Assembly (NCBI GenBank): GCA_041398605.1
Contig: JAWKUK010000004.1
Location: 310,001 to 374,000, forward strand
Direction of reading: 5' to 3'
Length of the DNA stretch: 64,000 bases
DNA from: JAWKUK01 sp041398605
GTDB lineage: Bacteria > Planctomycetota > UBA1135 > GCA-002686595
Made by a program: the position numbers and the translations under genes. Of the stretch, positions 1 to 10,840 are shown piece after piece. The notes under the pieces were generated by a model. That model did no database searches, was not told where the DNA came from, and saw nothing but the letters and a program-made list of their open reading frames with translations. Numbering within the stretch: the first letter of the stretch is position 1; the number at the start of each line of letters is the position of its first letter.

Positions 1-1
1 C

Positions 2-553
2 CGGGGCGCTGGGTCCTCTGCCGCGGACGAGGAGGCGCCCAGGCTGACGCTGGGCGCGCCGCTCGCCCCGACCCCGAGCAGGCCGCCGGCCCCCGCGGGT
101 GGGCCGACGCCGTCCGACTCGGGGATCGACTCGGGGATCGACTCGGGGATCGACTCGGGGATCGACTCGGGTGCTCGCCCGCCGCTCACGCTGCCGCTGT
201 CCATCCACGCGCCGCTCGAGTCCCTTGGCGCCCACGGCGACGCGGGTCACCCTGGGGACGAGCCGGCACCCGAGCGCGCTGCGCGGACGCCCGCCGCAGC
301 CGCGCAGCCGTTCGATGACGCGCCCCCGCTCGAGCTCTCCATCGAGGTCGAACTGGACCGAGCGTTCGTCGACACGACGGAGGACGACGTGCCCGCGCCG
401 CTGCCCGCGCCCAGACCCGAAGGGTTGGACCTCCTCGACCGCCTCGACAGCAGCCGCCCGCTCGCGCGTCAAACGCGCCAAGACGCGCCGCCCCTCTTCC
501 CGGACCTTGGACGGCTCGGTGAGGCGGACGACGCGCTGCGCGAGCCCGAGTGA
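2..553 (+). CDS. C-terminal part of an unrecognised low-complexity protein
   Basis: The open frame enters from the left edge with no start in the window and ends at a TGA at 551-553. The 183 visible residues are rich in Pro, Ala, Asp and Glu and include a short DSGI tandem repeat near residues 39-57. A more ordered stretch follows (LELSIEVELDRAFVD, then DLLDRLDSSRPLARQTRQDA). The acidic, Pro-rich composition and sensible charge pattern favour this frame over the Arg/Ser-rich alternatives typical of shadow frames in GC-rich DNA. I do not recognise a family; it looks like the disordered tail of a larger protein. It converges on tex, with a strong hairpin between them. Confidence 0.6.
   Translation, partial: RGAGSSAADEEAPRLTLGAPLAPTPSRPPAPAGGPTPSDSGIDSGIDSGIDSGIDSGARPPLTLPLSIHAPLESLGAHGDAGHPGDEPAPERAARTPAAAAQPFDDAPPLELSIEVELDRAFVDTTEDDVPAPLPAPRPEGLDLLDRLDSSRPLARQTRQDAPPLFPDLGRLGEADDALREPE
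116..171 (+). repeat. 12-bp in-frame tandem repeat (about 4.7 copies)
   Basis: The unit gactcggggatc is repeated exactly at 116-127, 128-139, 140-151 and 152-163, followed by a partial fifth copy. It encodes Asp-Ser-Gly-Ile repeats in the partial gene. Perfect identity between copies suggests recent expansion. Confidence 0.9.
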
Positions 554-591
554 GCGAGCTCGAGTGATCGAGCTCGATCCAACGAGACGAG

Positions 592-629
592 ACGAGACGA
601 GGCGCGCCACAGGGCGCGCCTCGTCTCGT
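592..629. terminator. Bidirectional terminator-like hairpin between convergent genes
   Basis: A perfect 17-bp stem (592-608 paired with 613-629) closes on the tetraloop acag. It lies between the stops of the left-edge gene and tex, which converge on it. There is no long T tract, so it may act as a transcription barrier or mRNA-stabilising end rather than a classical intrinsic terminator. Confidence 0.65.
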
Positions 630-671
630 TCCATCCGCAGCGCGGTGCTCGCGCTCAGCGCGTGTGACCGA

Positions 672-3600
672 TCACTCGTTCGGCGCTGCGCTCGGCTCCG
701 TGCTCGTCCCGGTGCTCGCGGTCTCGGGGCCGGCGGCTTCCGTCGCCGCCGCTGCCTGCTGCGGCTCCGCGGCCTCCGGTTGCGGCTCCGCGGCCTCCGG
801 CTTCGGCTCCGCGGGCGGGCGCTTCTCCTTCTGCTTGCGCTGCGGAGGGGCGCTCGGGGTCGGCGGCTCGACCGGCTTCTTGCCGAAGAACGACGCGAAG
901 GGATTGTTGGTCACGGCCTTCTGCGCGACGTCGTTGATCTTGCGCAGGTCAACGCGCTCGTCGCGCTCGCCGCGGTCGTCACGCCGGCCGCCGGGGCCGC
1001 CGCGGCCAGGGCCGCCGAAGCTGCGACCACCGCCGCGGGAGGACGCGCCGCCCATGCCGTCACGGCGATAGATCTGAGCCGCCGGGCCCGTAGGTCGGGG
1101 CGGGCCGTCCTCACGGCCACGTCGGCCGCCGCCGCCGCGCGCGCCACCCTGGCCGCCGCCGCTGCGCCCGCCGCCTTGACCGCCGCCGGCACGACCGCCG
1201 CCGCCGCCGCCAAAGCCCTCGCCTGCGCCCTCACCGGCGCGGTCGAAGCGCCGCGGCGCGCGCTCGGGCGGGGGCACGTCCTTCAAGGAGAGCGCCATGC
1301 GCGATCCGTTCGGGTCGACCATGCGCGCGCGCACGCTCGCGCCGACCGAGAGGATCTCGCGCGCATCACGGACATAGCGCGACGCGAGCTCGGAGATGTG
1401 CACCATCGCGTCATCGGCGAGGCCGATATCGACAAACGCGCCGAAGCTGGCCACGTTCGTGACGACGCCCTCGACCACGCGGCCAGCCTGAAGACGAATC
1501 GGGTCGGTGTCCGGCGACAGGAACTCCGGCACGCGGACCCGCGGGCGCGGGTCGCGCCCCGGATACGTGAGCTCGCGCATGATGTCGCGCCACGTGTACT
1601 CGTCGACGCCGGCCTCGACGCGCCGCAGCCCCTTGGTGGCCCCCATCCGACCGAGCACCTCGGCGACGCCGCCTGCGGGCTCGAGCAGGCGCTCGACCAG
1701 CGGGTACTGCTCCGGGTGCAACCCCGTCCGATCGAGGGGTTGGGTCGAACGATAGACGCGCAAGAACGCGACGGAGCTCGTCCATTGCGCCTCGGTCAGG
1801 ATCCCCTCGGCCCGCAGAGCTTCGCGGTTCTCGAGCGGACCGGCCTCACGGCGCGCGATGAGGCGCGCGACGGCGTCCTTGTCGAGGCCAGGGATGTGCT
1901 CGAGGATGATGCGCGGCGCGCGATCGAACTCTGCGCCGACGTGCGCGACGCAGCTCTCGACCGCCTCTTCGTAGACCCGACGCGCGTTGGCCTTGCTGAC
2001 GAGGCCCTGCTCGGCCCCGAGGCCGAGGTGCCTCGGGTCGACCTTGAGGATCTCCGCGAGCGGGTCCTGGAGGCGACGGCCCAGCGTGATCGCGAGCCGC
2101 ACGGGCACCGGGTGCTCGCCGAGCTCCGTGCGGCCAAGCTGCCCGTTGGCGTAGCTCGCGGCGCCGGATTCGTTCACGACGAGCACACCCTCGTAGCGCC
2201 CCGCGGCCGCGAGCGCGCGCCGGAAGCGTTGCACTGCCGCGCGCGAGGTCTTGCCGTGCGCAAACGCGAGCGCCTCGGGCTGGTGCTCGTCCAACATCGG
2301 CGCGAGCTCGGCGACGAGCGTCGCGTCGTCCTTCTCGCCGACCTCGACGCGGCCCTGGCCGATGACCTGGCCGCCGTCGTCGAGGAAGGCGAGCGTCAAG
2401 TCCCCCTTGGCGTTGACGTCGACGCCCGCGACGCGGCGCCGCCCCATCGCAGGCGTAAGCAGGACTTGGCGCAGGTGCGCGTTCAAGAAGCGCAGGGCTT
2501 CCTGGTCGCTGCGCTCCTTGAGCTCGAGGCGGACGTCGCCTTCGACGACCGGCATCAGACGATCACGCAGGGCCTGCAGCGCGATCTCGCGCAGCAGGGG
2601 CTCGAACTCGGGGCGCGTATGACGACCGAGCGCGGCGCGGACCTTCGGCAACACGGCCTCGGGATCGAGCTCGACGACGGTCGTCAGCATGCGCTCCTTC
2701 TGGGCCTGACGAAGCGCAATGAGCTTGTGTCCTTGGAGCTGGCGCAGCGGGGCGCGCAGCTTCATCAACGGCTTGTGCCGGCCCGCCTTCTTGTCCTCAA
2801 CGAGCGGACGCACGGCCAGGAAGCCGCGCTTGCGCAACGTACGACGCACGAGCCCACGCAAGTGCGGGTTCCGTCCGAGGCGATCCGAGAGGATGCGGAC
2901 AGCGCCCGCGAGGGCCTCGGCCTCCGTGTGGACGCCCTTGTCTGGGTTGACGTAGGGCGCGCACAGGCGCACGAGCTCCGCGTTCATCGCGAGCTGGTCC
3001 TCGACCGCGACGCGCGTCGGCGTGTGCGGCTCTTGCGCGTCAAAGTCGGCGCCGGAGTCGCCTTCAGTGCCGGAGTCGCCTTCGGTGCCGGATTCGCCTT
3101 CGGTGTCAGCGTCGCCGTCTTGTGCGCCTGCGTCGTCAGCCTGCGCGTCGACACCCGCCGTCTCTTGGTGCTCGGAGTCCTCGCCGGCGGGCTCCGACCC
3201 CAGGCCCGTCGAGGCGTCGCCCGACGACCCAGCGCCTGCTCCCATGGCGTCGCCATCCACACCGTCTTCGGCGCCGCCGCCATGCGAGACGGCGTGGGCC
3301 GAGGTCGGCGGCTCGCCGTGCTCCCCCGCGACCGGTTCGTCGCCGGCACCGCCGTCGTCCGCTTCGTCCACGGAGGTTGCGTCGCCCTCGGCGCCCTCGG
3401 CGCCCTCGTGGCGCCGCTGGTCCTTCGGCACCGACTTCACGATGGCATCGGCGAGCCCGGCGAGCCCGCGGTCCAGCGCGAGCTGCACTTCGGGTTCAGG
3501 CCGACGGTGCGGCACAAAGAGGTCCTCGAGCTCGAAGCGATCCATGCAGCGACGGATCCCCTCCAAGGCTTCGGGCGAGACGTCATCCTGGCGCTCCAAC

Positions 3601-3827
3601 TGCCGCAGGATCGTGCCGCGGCGCCGATCGAGCTCGTCCAGCTCCGCGCGCATATGGGCCATGCGGCGAATCTGGTGTTCGGAGAGTGCGCCAGTGAGCG
3701 CGCGCCGGAAGCGTCCGACGAAGACGGGGGTCAGGCCAGCGTCGAGCATCTCGAACACGGCCTGGACAGCTGAGGCCTCGACGGAGAATTCGCGTGCGAG
3801 GGACTCGAGGATCGGTTTGGCGGTCAC
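672..3827 (-). CDS. tex: Tex-family RNA-binding/transcription accessory protein
   Basis: This 1051-residue protein has Tex architecture. An N-terminal helical Tex domain (about 1-150) includes the segment DLFVPHRRPEPEVQ, equivalent to the family's LYLPYKPKR region. A YqgF-like RNase H fold follows (RVAGVDVNAKGDLTLAFLDD, around 470-600), then the RRLQDPLAEILKVDP motif and helix-hairpin-helix repeats (HIPGLDKDAVARLIARR). An S1 domain (GVVTNVASFGAFVDIGLADD) precedes a Gly/Arg-rich RGG tail and a charged low-complexity end. Typical Tex is about 770 residues. The excess comes from an acidic insertion near 150-265, carrying a repeated SGTEGD unit, and the long tail. The usual GVGQYQHDV segment is altered to GLGAEQGLV. 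The insertion and tail look disordered and might mediate RNA binding or condensation; that is inference. The family assignment is firm. Confidence 0.93.
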   Translation of the reverse strand: MTAKPILESLAREFSVEASAVQAVFEMLDAGLTPVFVGRFRRALTGALSEHQIRRMAHMRAELDELDRRRGTILRQLERQDDVSPEALEGIRRCMDRFELEDLFVPHRRPEPEVQLALDRGLAGLADAIVKSVPKDQRRHEGAEGAEGDATSVDEADDGGAGDEPVAGEHGEPPTSAHAVSHGGGAEDGVDGDAMGAGAGSSGDASTGLGSEPAGEDSEHQETAGVDAQADDAGAQDGDADTEGESGTEGDSGTEGDSGADFDAQEPHTPTRVAVEDQLAMNAELVRLCAPYVNPDKGVHTEAEALAGAVRILSDRLGRNPHLRGLVRRTLRKRGFLAVRPLVEDKKAGRHKPLMKLRAPLRQLQGHKLIALRQAQKERMLTTVVELDPEAVLPKVRAALGRHTRPEFEPLLREIALQALRDRLMPVVEGDVRLELKERSDQEALRFLNAHLRQVLLTPAMGRRRVAGVDVNAKGDLTLAFLDDGGQVIGQGRVEVGEKDDATLVAELAPMLDEHQPEALAFAHGKTSRAAVQRFRRALAAAGRYEGVLVVNESGAASYANGQLGRTELGEHPVPVRLAITLGRRLQDPLAEILKVDPRHLGLGAEQGLVSKANARRVYEEAVESCVAHVGAEFDRAPRIILEHIPGLDKDAVARLIARREAGPLENREALRAEGILTEAQWTSSVAFLRVYRSTQPLDRTGLHPEQYPLVERLLEPAGGVAEVLGRMGATKGLRRVEAGVDEYTWRDIMRELTYPGRDPRPRVRVPEFLSPDTDPIRLQAGRVVEGVVTNVASFGAFVDIGLADDAMVHISELASRYVRDAREILSVGASVRARMVDPNGSRMALSLKDVPPPERAPRRFDRAGEGAGEGFGGGGGGRAGGGQGGGRSGGGQGGARGGGGRRGREDGPPRPTGPAAQIYRRDGMGGASSRGGGRSFGGPGRGGPGGRRDDRGERDERVDLRKINDVAQKAVTNNPFASFFGKKPVEPPTPSAPPQRKQKEKRPPAEPKPEAAEPQPEAAEPQQAAAATEAAGPETASTGTSTEPSAAPNE
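3051..3104 (-). repeat. 18-bp in-frame tandem repeat in tex (3 copies)
   Basis: Three near-identical 18-bp units (3051-3068, 3069-3086, 3087-3104) encode Ser-Gly-Thr-Glu-Gly-Asp repeats in the acidic insertion of Tex. Copies differ by one or two bases. Confidence 0.85.
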
Positions 3828-4040
3828 GACTGCGACCTCACGAATGGAGGGGCGACGGGGCGCGCGGGCCTGAGCGGCACTTGCGCCCGTCCAAGATCAG
3901 GGGAGAGTGTCATACCACGAAGCGCAGAAGGCTGCCGAACAGGGTCGTCCGGAGCTGCGGAGGGCGGTTCGTGTGTGTTCCTAGCGGCCGCGCGAGGGCG
4001 CGCAAGTCGGCGCCTCGGGCGAGGGGGCCGAGCACGGCCT

Positions 4041-5066
4041 TCAGGCGGGCAGCTCGAAGACGGAGACGCGGGTCTCCTCGGCGAGCAAGCCGGCGCCTTC
4101 GACGACGCCCCAGGCCACTTGCTCATCGAGGCCAGGGACCGTCCAGTTGCCGAGCTGGCGCCCCGAGACGACGTCGATCGCTTCGAGGTAGGCGAGGCGT
4201 TCGACGTACAGCTTGCCGCTGTCGCCGGAGATCGACACATCGGGGACCGAGTCGACCGGCTCGGTCTCGAGGATCTTGAACCAACTGGGCTGGTCGCCTG
4301 GTTCGGCATCGTGCCGCAGCGCGACGAGGCTCAGCGTGTCGCGCGGCCCGCCCGCGGGGTGCGCGGCGAGCGCTCGCATGTAGTCCGAAGTGCTCTCCGC
4401 TGGCAGGACCCGCTCGAGGTCTGAGGTCAAGACGACGACGCCGCCAGCGGTCGCGGCGACGTCGCGGATCATCGGCACACCGAGCGGCAAGATCGTGCCG
4501 TCATAGCGCCCCGTCAGCGCGTCGATGCGATGCAATCCGTAGCCCCGGCTCGCGCTGGTCGAGACGGCCACGAAGAGGTGTCGGCCGTGACGCGCAGCAG
4601 CGTGATAGCGCTCGCCGTCCCGCGCGTAGCTCCAGCGCTGCTGGAGGTTGTCCCCGTCGTACGCGACGATGTGGCGGGCAGAGACACAGATGACACGATC
4701 GGGCCCGACAAAGGCCTCGTCGAAGGTGTCGATGCTCGCGGCCTCGATGAGCTCGCCGTCCGAGACGGACATACGAACCAGCATGTGCCCCCCCGCGCTC
4801 GGCCCGAGCACGAGCACATTGCCGTGCGGGCCGATCCCCGCGCCGAACCCGCGCCCGTACCCGACCTCGCACGGCGCGAGCCAAAGGCGCTCGCCTGTGT
4901 GTCGATCGAAGGCCCCGAGCTTGCCCGGGATCACGTCGTCGAGCCACTTCCCACCGGCCGGCGGATCGTAGCCGTGCAACAGCACAGGTCCCGTCGTCCC
5001 GAAGGCGATGCCATCGATCTGTGAGTCGAGCTCACGGCTCCAGCGGCGCTTCGCGGTCTGCGTCAT
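4041..5066 (-). CDS. Beta-propeller (PQQ-like repeat) protein of unknown role
   Basis: The 341-residue protein is built of repeated beta-strand blades of PQQ/WD type, for example LGAFDRHTGERLWLAP, IVAYDGDNLQQRWSYARD, LHRIDALTGRYDGTIL and LEAIDVVSGRQLGNW. I place the start at the ATG at 5066 (MTQTAKRRW). The frame is open further upstream, but the extension would translate a 19-bp minisatellite and looks non-coding. No signal peptide or membrane segment is visible, so it is probably cytoplasmic. Pyrroloquinoline-quinone ligands cannot be recognised, so an enzymatic role is not implied. It lies between fusA and tex on the same strand, but the spacers of more than 200 bp argue against one tight operon. 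Confidence 0.75.
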   Translation of the reverse strand: MTQTAKRRWSRELDSQIDGIAFGTTGPVLLHGYDPPAGGKWLDDVIPGKLGAFDRHTGERLWLAPCEVGYGRGFGAGIGPHGNVLVLGPSAGGHMLVRMSVSDGELIEAASIDTFDEAFVGPDRVICVSARHIVAYDGDNLQQRWSYARDGERYHAAARHGRHLFVAVSTSASRGYGLHRIDALTGRYDGTILPLGVPMIRDVAATAGGVVVLTSDLERVLPAESTSDYMRALAAHPAGGPRDTLSLVALRHDAEPGDQPSWFKILETEPVDSVPDVSISGDSGKLYVERLAYLEAIDVVSGRQLGNWTVPGLDEQVAWGVVEGAGLLAEETRVSVFELPA

Positions 5067-5122
5067 GTTTGGCCCGTTACGGGTTTGCGAGCTCGACGTT
5101 CGGGGGCACCCTGCTCCAGTAC

Positions 5123-5179
5123 GGGTCCCAAGGTACACGGAGGGTCCCAAGGTACACGGAGGGTCCCAAGGTACACGGA
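5123..5179. repeat. 19-bp intergenic tandem repeat (3 perfect copies)
   Basis: The unit gggtcccaaggtacacgga occurs three times without mismatch at 5123-5141, 5142-5160 and 5161-5179. It lies in the spacer between fusA and the propeller gene. No gene-like frame is supported here. Confidence 0.92.
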
Positions 5180-5303
5180 GGCACGAACGGTTTCCGCCCG
5201 GCCTGCGGCGTGGGGTCCTTGGGGGGCGCGACGGGACCTAGAGCTGGGGGCGGACGCGGCAGGGTCATGCCGCGCCAACCCCTAGGGACGGCCCCCTGGG
5301 CGC

Positions 5304-7412
<2,109 letters not shown>

Positions 7413-7596
7413 CACAGCGTGGGGGCTCCGGGGCGGAATGCCCCCGGTCAGAAACGAGGTGGAGGATCTCCGAGCCGGGCGGTACGGGCAGGAGGCGTCC
7501 GGGTGCGCCGGTCCGCCCTCAACCCGCCCAAGCTCTTGGATGAACCGAGCTAGGCGCGGTAGTGAGGCGGATAGGTTAGGGGGCGCGCGGTTGGCG

Positions 7597-8871
7597 TCAA
7601 GCTCCAGCCGGACTCTGGCGCTCGCTTCCCCCACTTTGAGGTCGGTTCCTGCCGAGCGCTTCATGCGCCGCGACGAACTCATGGCTCGCAAACGCAGCCA
7701 TGAGCGACACGTCGCCGGCCAGGGCGAGGGCCCCGAGCAGCTCCGCGAAGTGGTTCCCGTGCCCCGCCCCGGCGCAGCCGAGGAGAGCGAGACACTCCGC
7801 CGCAGTGCCCTGCCCCGAGCCGCCGCCGACGGTCCCCACCAAGAGCGACGGCAGGGTCAAGGTCGCGTAGAGGTCCCCCGCCGCGTCGAGGTCCAGGTCC
7901 AAGAACCCGGTCGCCGACTCCGTCACGTAAGCGACGTCCTGCCCGCAGGCGAGGAACGCGGCCGCGAGGCCATTGGCGGTCTGGATGCCCCAGTTCTGCG
8001 TCCCGAGCTGGGCGAAGCCGACCGTGTACGTCCGCGCCAACGCCACGAGGGCCTCCGGGGTGGTGCGCGCGCGGGCCGCGAGCGTCGCGCGGGGCACGCG
8101 CCCCTCCACCACGACGCTCCTGCCGCGCCCTTCGACGAGGGCCCGGGCGTTCGCGCGCTTCTCGACGTCCTGCCCGTGGACCGCTCGATCGATGGCCCCC
8201 GTGCGCTCCGCGAGGTCGCGCGAGCACAGGTCCGCCGCATGGGCGGCCATGTTGATCCCGATCGCGTCCGCGGTATGGAAGACGAGGCGCAGCAGGAGCC
8301 GCCGGCCGTGGACCTCCGGCGCGACCTCCGTCAGGCGCCCATGGCGCGTGACCCCCGCGACGAGCGCCGCGAAGCGCTCGAAGGAGCCGCGCGCGGCCGC
8401 CGCGGCCCGCTCGGCGTCCGCGACGCACCGGTACACGAGCAGCGGGTGCTGCGAGAGCCCCTCGGCGACCACCCGGGTCCGGATCGGCCCGCCGTCGGCG
8501 AGGAGCCCCATGCCGCGGGAGTACGAGGCGACGAGGGCGCCCTCCGTCGTCGCGAGCGGGACGTAGACCGACACTTCGCCGCGGCTCGTGTCGGCCCAGA
8601 GCGGCCCGGCGAGCCCCAGCGGGACCTGCGCCCAGCCGACCATGTTCTCCACGTTTCCGGCGGCCACCTCAGGCGCCACGGGCGCGCCGGCGAGGTGGGG
8701 CAAGGGGCGGCCTGCGGCGGCCTCAGCGAGGGCAAGCCGCGCCGCCAGGGCGGGCGCGCAGTGGTCCGCGCCCGGGGTGCGCGGGAGCCGCGGGAGCCCC
8801 GTGAGCCCGGGGCGCGGCGCAGCGCCGCCAGGGGCGCTCGTATCCGTTCGATCGACCGTTGGATCGTGCAT
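7597..8871 (-). CDS. hmgA: Hydroxymethylglutaryl-CoA reductase, class I type
   Basis: The enzyme reduces HMG-CoA to mevalonate with NAD(P)H, the committed step of the mevalonate isoprenoid route. Class I signatures are clear: NVENMVGWAQVPLGLAGPL (residues 73-91), the catalytic Glu in TTEGALVASYSRG (E110), Asp in ADAIGINMAA (D202), the Lys-containing EKRANARALVEGRGRSV (K238), the nucleotide loop GTVGGGSGQGT and a C-terminal His in VAAHEAL. The product is 424 residues from the ATG at 8871. It lacks the eukaryotic membrane anchor, as bacterial and archaeal forms do. The frame is open further upstream into the divergent promoter region, but that part is Arg/Ser-rich and probably untranslated. No other mevalonate gene is in the window. 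Confidence 0.93.
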   Translation of the reverse strand: MHDPTVDRTDTSAPGGAAPRPGLTGLPRLPRTPGADHCAPALAARLALAEAAAGRPLPHLAGAPVAPEVAAGNVENMVGWAQVPLGLAGPLWADTSRGEVSVYVPLATTEGALVASYSRGMGLLADGGPIRTRVVAEGLSQHPLLVYRCVADAERAAAAARGSFERFAALVAGVTRHGRLTEVAPEVHGRRLLLRLVFHTADAIGINMAAHAADLCSRDLAERTGAIDRAVHGQDVEKRANARALVEGRGRSVVVEGRVPRATLAARARTTPEALVALARTYTVGFAQLGTQNWGIQTANGLAAAFLACGQDVAYVTESATGFLDLDLDAAGDLYATLTLPSLLVGTVGGGSGQGTAAECLALLGCAGAGHGNHFAELLGALALAGDVSLMAAFASHEFVAAHEALGRNRPQSGGSERQSPAGA

Positions 8872-8983
8872 CTCGAGGTCGCGCGAGCGATCCGCCGCGC
8901 GGTGTGCGATGCTACGCGTTTTCGAGCCTCGCCGCGCCTCTCCGTCGGGCCGGCCCTTTCGACTCGACGAACCAGCACGACCC

Positions 8984-9787
8984 ATGTCCCTCGACATCTT
9001 CGGCGCGATCACCGGCGTCTTCGTCATCGTCTACGACGGGCAGCACGCCCTGCGCTTCACCCTCGGCCGCGCCGGCGCGATCGTTGGCCCCGGCATCCAC
9101 TTCAAGTGGCCGCTCGTCCAGACCTTCAAGGTCGAGGAGACGAAGCACACGACGCTCGACCTCGAGCCGCAGGTCATCCAGCTCGACGACAACCTCATCT
9201 ACGAGGTCGACTGCAAGGTCGTCTACCAGATCGTCAACCTGCGCAAGGCGCTGATCGAGGTCGACGACCTCGTGACGGGCCTCCAGAACCGCGTCGTCAT
9301 CGCGGTCCAGAAGATCGTCTCGCGCCGGACGCGCACGACGGTCACGGACGTCGACGGCATGTGCGATGCGATCCGTGAGGAGCTGCGCGCCGTCGAGGAC
9401 CAATGGGGCGTGCGCATCCTCGAGTTCGGCTTCTCGAACATCTCGCCGTCGCCGACGACGCTCGAGATCACGCAGCTCGAGCTCCTCACCCGCGAGAAGC
9501 TGGCGCTCTTCCGGCGCCTGAAGGCGGAGGGGCTCTCCGACGAAGCGTCGGTCGCGCTCGTGTCCGGCGCCGTCGTCAGCGTTCACCCCGACGAGGACGC
9601 CCCGAGCCGCCGCCGCGAAACGGTCACGGACCGCGCCCTCGTCGAGCAGCTCGAGGAAGAGCTCGACGAAGCCGCCCGCGAGGCGCTGCGCAAGAAGCGC
9701 GCGGCCACGCAGCCCGGGATCGACCCGCCGGGCGCGCCGCCGGCCGACCCGTTCGCCGAACCCGACGACCCGGGCAAGCGCCCCTGA
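8984..9787 (+). CDS. SPFH/band-7 domain protein, first of a tandem pair
   Basis: The 267-residue protein carries an SPFH (prohibitin/stomatin) core from about residue 10 to 190: HALRFTLGRAGAIVGPGIHFKWPLVQTF, a beta-rich centre and the helix TDVDGMCDAIREELRAVEDQWGV. The C-terminal 70 residues are charged and Pro-rich. Such proteins form oligomeric membrane-associated scaffolds. This one has no clear transmembrane helix; its short hydrophobic start (IFGAITGVFVIVY) may insert partially into the membrane. The ATG at 8984 is chosen because it precedes the conserved SPFH start. It is divergent from the HMG-CoA reductase gene and 16 bp upstream of a paralogue, so the two likely form a hetero-oligomer. 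Confidence 0.85.
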   Translation: MSLDIFGAITGVFVIVYDGQHALRFTLGRAGAIVGPGIHFKWPLVQTFKVEETKHTTLDLEPQVIQLDDNLIYEVDCKVVYQIVNLRKALIEVDDLVTGLQNRVVIAVQKIVSRRTRTTVTDVDGMCDAIREELRAVEDQWGVRILEFGFSNISPSPTTLEITQLELLTREKLALFRRLKAEGLSDEASVALVSGAVVSVHPDEDAPSRRRETVTDRALVEQLEEELDEAAREALRKKRAATQPGIDPPGAPPADPFAEPDDPGKRP

Positions 9788-9803
9788 CGCGCGCGTGGCC
9801 CCC

Positions 9804-10775
9804 ATGGACGGCGAACCGGCACAAGGCTCGAGGACCTCGCAAGGACGGCGGCGCAGGCCGTTCGACGAGGCCCGTCCGCGGGCGCTCGACCCGCGCCCCG
9901 CGCGCGCGCCGCGCGCAGCACGCGACGAAGCACCGGCCCCTTCCCCGGGCTGGCGCCGCCTCGCGTGGAAGTTCTTCGACAGCTTCAAGGACGACCTCGC
10001 CTTCATAGTCGCTGCGTCGATCGCCGCGCTCCTGCGCGCGATGGGCGTGACCGTCGAGTCCGGGCAAACGGGCCTGCTCTTCACGTTCGGGCGCGCGAAG
10101 CGCGAGCTCGAGCCCGGCTTCCATTTGCTGATTCCGTTCGCGCAGACCGCGCGCAAGCTCCCGACGCGCTCGCGCACGATGGACCTGCCGGCGCAGCGCG
10201 TCACGACGTACGACGGGCTCGTCTACTTGGTCGACGCGAACTTCGTCTATCGCATCACAGACGTGCGCAAAGCCCTGATCCAGATCGACGACCTCGAGCG
10301 CGGCATGCTGCAGATGCTCGGGCTCGCGGTGCAAGAGGTCGTGCGCGCTGCTTCGGGCGCAGAGATCGGCGCCTCGGGCGCGCTGGACGAGCGCTTCCAC
10401 TTGGCCCTCGATCGACGCCTCGCCGTGTGGGGCGTCACCGTCGAGAGCGCCGGCTTCCCGAGCATTCGCCCTTCGCCACGCACGCTGCGCATCACGCAGC
10501 TCGAGAAGACCGTCAACGAGCGGCGGCGCCAGCTCGCGGAGCTCGAGCCGCTGCTCGGCGACCGCGCGTCGGCGCTCGCGCTCGTCGGCACCCGCCGCAT
10601 GCCACGCACGCGCGCGCGGGCGATGCAGCGTTTCCTGCGCGCACACCGGCGCGTCATCCGCCTGCACCGCACCCTGCAGGCCCGCGGCTGGTCCGGGGCG
10701 CGCGTCAAGGCCGCCGAGCTGCGCGCGATGGACCAGCTCGCCGCGCAGCGCCGGCCGGGCGTATTCCTGCGCTGA
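9804..10775 (+). CDS. SPFH/band-7 domain protein, second of a tandem pair
   Basis: This protein of about 323 residues starts with a basic region of about 60 residues and a hydrophobic segment (DLAFIVAASIAALLRAMGV). An SPFH domain follows (GQTGLLFTFGRAKRELEPGF, LLIPFAQTARKLPTRSRTM, VDANFVYRITDVRKALIQ). The C-terminus is rich in Arg/Leu helices (QLEKTVNERRRQLAELEPLL) and resembles the coiled tails of flotillins and prohibitins. A GTG at 9795 is in frame, but the ATG at 9804 is preferred. It is clearly a diverged paralogue of the preceding gene, sharing the (F/S)xSPSPxTLxITQLE motif at the end of the domain. Both probably scaffold a membrane microdomain; the client is unknown. Confidence 0.82.
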   Translation: MDGEPAQGSRTSQGRRRRPFDEARPRALDPRPARAPRAARDEAPAPSPGWRRLAWKFFDSFKDDLAFIVAASIAALLRAMGVTVESGQTGLLFTFGRAKRELEPGFHLLIPFAQTARKLPTRSRTMDLPAQRVTTYDGLVYLVDANFVYRITDVRKALIQIDDLERGMLQMLGLAVQEVVRAASGAEIGASGALDERFHLALDRRLAVWGVTVESAGFPSIRPSPRTLRITQLEKTVNERRRQLAELEPLLGDRASALALVGTRRMPRTRARAMQRFLRAHRRVIRLHRTLQARGWSGARVKAAELRAMDQLAAQRRPGVFLR

Positions 10776-10840
10776 CGCGCGCGGGCGCGCGCCCAAGATC
10801 GCCACCCTCCCTTCGCGGCCTCCGGCCACCCTCTCCCACC

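Noticed and set aside
99..3773. A 1224-codon open frame antisense to tex
   Set aside because: Composition is Arg/Ala/Leu-rich without domain signatures, and it mirrors the low stop frequency of GC-rich DNA opposite a real gene. tex itself has clear family motifs.
7413..7691. An N-terminal extension of EF-G
   Set aside because: The extra 93 codons are Arg/Ser/Pro-rich and absent from EF-G proteins; the internal ATG at 7412 gives the normal length.
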